Source: Gammaproteobacteria bacterium
GTDB taxonomy: Bacteria > Pseudomonadota > Gammaproteobacteria > Steroidobacterales > GCA-2729495
NCBI GenBank assembly: GCA_024229935.1
Contig: JAAERX010000166.1
Coordinates: forward strand, 1-64,000
Direction of reading: 5' to 3'
DNA length: 64,000 nt
Shown here: one piece after another, positions 60,021 to 64,000 of the stretch
Layout: every line of letters begins with the position of its first letter
Numbering within the stretch: the stretch's first letter is position 1
The notes under the pieces: model-generated
Database searches by the model: none
Seen by the model: the letters and a program-made list of their open reading frames with translations, nothing else
Told to the model about the DNA's origin: nothing
Translations under genes and position numbers: made by a program

Positions 60021-61859
60021 ATGAATATAAAAACTGATACAGCGAATCGTTATAGCGAGTTTTTCCACCAGGTGCCCATTATGGCTGCGTTATTGGATAC
60101 TGATGGTCGCTTTTTGGACGTCAGTAATCAGTGGGTACGGCGTACCGGATACACCACGGATGAATTATGTGGCATGTATCCGGGTGAACTGGCTACCCCT
60201 GAATCTTCAAAACGTATTCGGCTGGAATACCTGCCAGGGTTTCGGCGCACCGGCAAACTTGATCATGTGCCGATGGGCATGCTCGCAAAAGATGGTTCTT
60301 TACTTGAGTTATTAGTGCGTATGCGGGCAATTTATGATCATAGCGATGATCATATTTATTCAGTTGCTGTATTTTTTGAGACTTCCGCTCTGGCTCGGGC
60401 TGAACGTCGGTATGAAGATCTATATCACTCTACACCAGCCATGTTGCATACCATTGATGCTGAGGGTCACATCACGGATGTGAGTGACCACTGGCTCGAT
60501 AAACTTGGGTATAAGCGAGAGGATGTGATCGGCCGCTTAATTCTGGATTTTATGAGTGAGGATTCTCGCAGCCAGCTGGATAAGGGTATACGTGACATTG
60601 TGGAGGGTGGCGATAGAAAAAATGTGCCACGACAGATGCTGACACGCAGTGGTGAAGTGCTTGATTGTGTCATGTCTGCTCATACGGAGATTGATCAGGT
60701 GCGGGGTGTGCGGCGTTTATTGGTAGCCAGTAAGGATATGACTACACGTAACCGTGGTGAAGCAAAACTACGCGAAGCCTATGGGGAAATTGCCCGCCTA
60801 AAGGAAGAACTGGAGCGCGAACGTGATTATCTTCGTGAGGAAGTCAATGTCTCCATGAACTTTGGTCGAATTATTGGTGAGAGCCCTGCACTTGCGGCTA
60901 TGCTTGCACGTATAGAGGCAGTTGCTGAAACACCAGCTAATGTAATGATTGTGGGTGAGACGGGTACAGGTAAGGAACTGGTGGCACATGCGATTCATTC
61001 TCGTAGTCGCCGTGCTGATGCCCCACTGGTTAAAGTGAACTGTGCTTCAATTCCACAGGAATTATTTGAAAGTGAGTTTTTCGGTCATGCTAAAGGTGCA
61101 TTCACAGGGGCGTATCGTGATCGGGTGGGGCGGTTTCAACTGGCTGATGGTGGCACAATCTTTCTGGATGAAGTTGGTGAAATTCCTTTGGCATTGCAGA
61201 GCAAGCTGTTAAGGGTATTGCAGGAAAAAGAGTTCGAACGGGTGGGTGAGGATACTACTCGGCAGGTTGATGTACGTGTGATAGCAGCAACAAATAAAGA
61301 TCTGGAAAAGGCAGTTGAAGAAGGAAATTTTCGAGAAGACCTTTACTACAGGTTGAGTGTTTTCCCTGTGCAGGTACCTCCTTTGCGGAAACGTGGTGAT
61401 GATGTAATCCAGCTGGCAGTGCATTTCCTTGATCAGGTGTGTCGAGACTTTGGCCGCACTAATCCTGGCCTGACTCAAAGTCAGGTGAATGCTATGCGAC
61501 GCTATGACTGGCCTGGCAATATTCGTGAGTTAAAGAATGTCATAGAGCGGGCTGTGATCCTTTCTCCTGGGGCCTCACTCAGATTGGATTTGTCTTTACC
61601 GTCTGGTGAGCAGCCGCAGATAATCACAACACAAGCAACAAATTACGGTGAGAGGGACCGGGATTTTGTGACAGATGCCGAAATGAAGTTACAGCAAAGA
61701 GATAACATGAAGCGTGCGCTTGAGTATGCAAATTGGCGTATATCAGGTGAGCATGGTGCGGCGAAGTTGTTGGGGCTTAAGCCGAGTACGCTTAATGACC
61801 GCATGCATGCATATGCCATACACAAGCCTGCCAAGGGTTTGGATAAGGATGCATCATGA
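60021..61859 (+). CDS. PAS-PAS-AAA+-HTH sigma-54-dependent activator
   Basis: About 612 residues from ATG 60021; a GTG at 60006 is in frame but overlaps the third CGG site. Two PAS domains (residues about 8-115 and 130-240: IMAALLDTDGRFLDVSNQWV and MLHTIDAEGHITDVSDHWL), a short coiled coil, then the AAA+ domain with Walker A GETGTGKE, the sigma-54 contact loop GAFTGA, and Walker B GGTIFLDEVGEI. C-terminal Fis-type HTH: SGEHGAAKLLGLKPSTLNDRM. No receiver domain, so the PAS domains probably sense a ligand or redox signal directly. dacB overlaps its stop (ATGA). Confidence 0.92.
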   Translation: MNIKTDTANRYSEFFHQVPIMAALLDTDGRFLDVSNQWVRRTGYTTDELCGMYPGELATPESSKRIRLEYLPGFRRTGKLDHVPMGMLAKDGSLLELLVRMRAIYDHSDDHIYSVAVFFETSALARAERRYEDLYHSTPAMLHTIDAEGHITDVSDHWLDKLGYKREDVIGRLILDFMSEDSRSQLDKGIRDIVEGGDRKNVPRQMLTRSGEVLDCVMSAHTEIDQVRGVRRLLVASKDMTTRNRGEAKLREAYGEIARLKEELERERDYLREEVNVSMNFGRIIGESPALAAMLARIEAVAETPANVMIVGETGTGKELVAHAIHSRSRRADAPLVKVNCASIPQELFESEFFGHAKGAFTGAYRDRVGRFQLADGGTIFLDEVGEIPLALQSKLLRVLQEKEFERVGEDTTRQVDVRVIAATNKDLEKAVEEGNFREDLYYRLSVFPVQVPPLRKRGDDVIQLAVHFLDQVCRDFGRTNPGLTQSQVNAMRRYDWPGNIRELKNVIERAVILSPGASLRLDLSLPSGEQPQIITTQATNYGERDRDFVTDAEMKLQQRDNMKRALEYANWRISGEHGAAKLLGLKPSTLNDRMHAYAIHKPAKGLDKDAS

Positions 61860-63313
61860 AGATGCTGCTAAGAGAAATTAATTTAAAGCTATCTTTATAT
61901 GGCCTTATTACCGCATTTTTATTGCCGTCTTTTGGAGTCTATGCTGCAGGTCCTGCTGTTATACCGGATGAAATTCGGCAGGTAATGAAACGTTACAAAG
62001 TGCCATTGACAGGGGTAAGTATTGTTGTAAAGGAGGTTGGCGCCGGGAATAGTTTATTAAGTGTGGCTGCAGATAAACCACGTAATCCTGCTTCAACTAT
62101 TAAATTGTTAACAACCTGGGCGGCTCTCGAAGGGCTTGGCCCTGCCTGGACCTGGTCAACGGAAGCGTATGTAGATGGTTTGGTTGAGGACGGAACTCTG
62201 CGTGGTGATCTCATATTAAAAGGTTATGGTGATCCATATTTTATAACAGAGCGTATGTGGGGTTTTCAACGCCAGCTAAGGGCTCGGGGGATAAAAAATA
62301 TTGAGGGTAACCTAGGTATAGATAATAGCTATTTTTTACTGGAGCCCAGTGATACAAGTGAATTTGATGGTGAGGGTTTGCGAGCATACAACGTACTTCC
62401 AGATGCAATGCTGGTGAACTTTCAGACCATACATATGACTTTCAGGCCGGATTTTGTCAATAACAACGTGCAGCTTCTTGCCGACCCGGTGCCCACGAAC
62501 CTGAAGATTGAAAATCAACTCAAACTTGGACAAGGTTTTTGTGGTGGTTACCAGAATGGCATTTCTGTAACTGCAAAAAATGATCGTGTGCGTGATCAGC
62601 TTGTTATATCAGGGAAATTTGGCCGGGATTGTAATGAATACTCAATGAGCCGTTCTGCATTAACTGCGCCCACCTTTGCGTATGGCGTATTTCGGAGTTT
62701 ATGGGAAGAATCTGGCGGCCATTTATCCGGGGCATTGGCAGATATTAAAGTGCCTGCTGATGTTGAGCCATTTTACAGCACTGAATCTCCACCATTGGCT
62801 GATGTGATTACTTACATTAATAAGTTTAGTAATAATGTCATGGCGCGACAGCTGTTCCTTACATTGGGCGCAGAAATTGATTCTTTGCCAGGCACCCTGC
62901 AGAAGTCCCGTAAGGCAGTCCGACTGCTGCTTAAACAGAAAGGTTTAGAATTTTCTGAAATGCTTTTGGATAATGGATCGGGTCTGTCACGCAAGACACG
63001 AATTTCTTCGGCTCATCTAGGGGCAGTTCTGCAGCAGGCTTCCAGTAGTGCATGGTCGGCAGAATTTATTTCTTCAATGTCTTTGCCCGGGCTGGATGGA
63101 ACGCTACGCAAGCGTTTTACACATGAAGCAGCAACCGGTCGCATGCATTTAAAAACGGGACGATTAAGCAATGTATATGCAACTGCCGGTTTTGTGCATG
63201 CAAACTCTGGCCGTGAGTTTATTGTTGTTATATTGCAGAATTATAAGGGGGCAGATGATGGCCCCGGTGAGGAAGTACAGGCAGCCCTGTTAAGATGGGT
63301 CTATCAACAATAA
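61856..63313 (+). CDS. dacB: D-alanyl-D-alanine carboxypeptidase/endopeptidase (PBP4)
   Basis: 485 residues with a signal peptide. Penicillin-binding motifs: SxxK in NPASTIKLLT (near residue 80), SNN in INKFSNNVMARQLF, and KTG in LKTGRLSNVYATAGFV. Length and the long insert between SxxK and SNN match PBP4 (peptidase S13). Periplasmic enzyme trimming peptidoglycan peptides and cross-links. AAGGA precedes the ATG, which overlaps the sigma-54 activator stop (ATGA), so the two genes are translationally coupled. Confidence 0.94.
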   Translation: MKMLLREINLKLSLYGLITAFLLPSFGVYAAGPAVIPDEIRQVMKRYKVPLTGVSIVVKEVGAGNSLLSVAADKPRNPASTIKLLTTWAALEGLGPAWTWSTEAYVDGLVEDGTLRGDLILKGYGDPYFITERMWGFQRQLRARGIKNIEGNLGIDNSYFLLEPSDTSEFDGEGLRAYNVLPDAMLVNFQTIHMTFRPDFVNNNVQLLADPVPTNLKIENQLKLGQGFCGGYQNGISVTAKNDRVRDQLVISGKFGRDCNEYSMSRSALTAPTFAYGVFRSLWEESGGHLSGALADIKVPADVEPFYSTESPPLADVITYINKFSNNVMARQLFLTLGAEIDSLPGTLQKSRKAVRLLLKQKGLEFSEMLLDNGSGLSRKTRISSAHLGAVLQQASSSAWSAEFISSMSLPGLDGTLRKRFTHEAATGRMHLKTGRLSNVYATAGFVHANSGREFIVVILQNYKGADDGPGEEVQAALLRWVYQQ

Positions 63314-63344
63314 ATCACAGCCCAAGAAATAGGGACAGAATAAT

Positions 63345-63941
63345 ATGAAACGATATGCATTAATTTTAGTTGCCAGTTGGTGGCTATTGGCTTCGGCTCA
63401 GGCAGAGACTGCTTACGTAACAGATATGCTGCAGCTTAATATGTATGTCACGGTAGAAATGACTGGCTCACCTATTCTTAAGCTGCGCAGTGGTGACAAG
63501 ATGGAGATTATTCAGCGCAAAGGGCGTTATGCCCTGGTTGAATCTTCAGGAGGCAAGAAGGGTTGGGTTAAGAGCCTATACTTGGTAGATAGAGAACCTG
63601 CACGTACTCGGGTGAATCAACTGGAACACTCTAACCAGGGTCTGGAAGGTACTGTTAAAAAGCTGCGCTCTCAGCTGAGTGTAGAACAGGGTAAGTTAAA
63701 GGAATTAAAAGAAGCACAAAGTGGAGAGGTGGATCAGCTTGCTGCCAGAGAAACAGAACTGGAAGAACTGCGTAGTAAGAATAATCAGTTAAAAAACAGT
63801 CTTGAGGCTTATGCGATGAGTGTTCCAGTCACGTGGCTGCTTATAGTTTTTATTATTACTCTGGTTGGTGGTCTGGGTGGCGGGTGGTATCTGGTTGATA
63901 AGCGTAGTCGGGATCGTCATGGTGGATTTCGTATTTATTAA
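63345..63941 (+). CDS. SH3b-coiled-coil membrane protein (TIGR04211/YgiM-like)
   Basis: 198 residues: signal peptide (VASWWLLASAQA), a bacterial SH3 domain (about residues 22-82, LKLRSGDKMEIIQRKGRYALV, GWVKSLYL), a coiled coil (about 88-155) and a C-terminal membrane segment (VTWLLIVFIITLVGGLGGGWYLV) with a basic cytoplasmic tail. This order is that of the TIGR04211 family found in gammaproteobacteria. SH3b domains often bind cell wall, so an envelope role fits the neighbouring dacB. The window ends 59 bp later with no further gene. Confidence 0.9.
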   Translation: MKRYALILVASWWLLASAQAETAYVTDMLQLNMYVTVEMTGSPILKLRSGDKMEIIQRKGRYALVESSGGKKGWVKSLYLVDREPARTRVNQLEHSNQGLEGTVKKLRSQLSVEQGKLKELKEAQSGEVDQLAARETELEELRSKNNQLKNSLEAYAMSVPVTWLLIVFIITLVGGLGGGWYLVDKRSRDRHGGFRIY

Positions 63942-64000
63942 ATAATTTTGTGCTAGCGCTTTATTAATCATTCATTTACAGAAGCAGCTCAGTCGCATTT

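Overview
The window looks like chromosomal DNA of a free-living, probably marine, gammaproteobacterium. The evidence is the housekeeping set (LipA, SohB, GloA, NhaA, PBP4/DacB, a TIGR04211-type SH3 protein), many outer-membrane and periplasmic proteins, RND efflux, a GGDEF protein, and large secreted sulfatases and FG-GAP/calcium-repeat proteins typical of marine heterotrophs. Base composition looks fairly even and moderate throughout. I see no rRNA, tRNA, CRISPR array, transposase, integrase or prophage block. Genus cannot be assigned from sequence alone.

Layout. (1) 1-10.4 kb is a surface and sulfated-glycan region: a secreted FG-GAP/ASPIC/thrombospondin-3 protein (cut by the window edge), a 1000-residue sulfatase with Calx-beta domains, a lipoprotein resembling glycoside hydrolases, an EpsL-like outer-membrane barrel and a sulfotransferase. 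(2) 10.6-19.2 kb is a metal-response locus: a MerR regulator, a P1B ATPase plus an MFS transporter on the minus strand, and a CydDC-like ABC exporter pair on the plus strand. Two near-identical MerR-type promoters tie both arms to the regulator. (3) 19.4-24.8 kb holds a DUF2269 membrane protein, a GT2 glycosyltransferase, and a DUF1838 / di-haem cytochrome c / SnoaL-like / PNPOx-like group. (4) 25-37.5 kb holds an RND efflux pair, NhaA, small envelope proteins, an Ada/Ogt-type methyltransferase, a GGDEF protein, GloA, an alpha/beta hydrolase, an OmpA-family protein and a small ORF ending at a clear terminator. (5) 37.8-41.1 kb is a second giant sulfatase sharing a C-terminal module with the first. 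(6) 41.3-54.1 kb holds lipA, sohB, an M48 lipoprotein peptidase, an L,D-transpeptidase, a solitary contractile-tail-sheath-like protein, a lipoprotein methyltransferase, a TonB-C-like protein with an M16 peptidase, proline iminopeptidase and dihydroorotase. (7) 54.4-59.2 kb is a three-gene 2-oxoacid:ferredoxin oxidoreductase operon with its own GltD-like flavoprotein. (8) 59.2-64 kb holds a structured intergenic region, a small membrane protein behind a near-consensus sigma-54 promoter, the divergent PAS/AAA+ sigma-54 activator, dacB and the SH3/coiled-coil membrane protein.

Most notable points: an orphan tail-sheath protein with no other phage or injection-system gene around it; a compact self-contained sigma-54 circuit (activator, three CGG-N4-CCG sites, promoter, one small membrane protein); a MerR regulon inferred from paired operators, which also corrects the ATPase start; and a roughly 130-residue module of unknown function present four times in two sulfatases.
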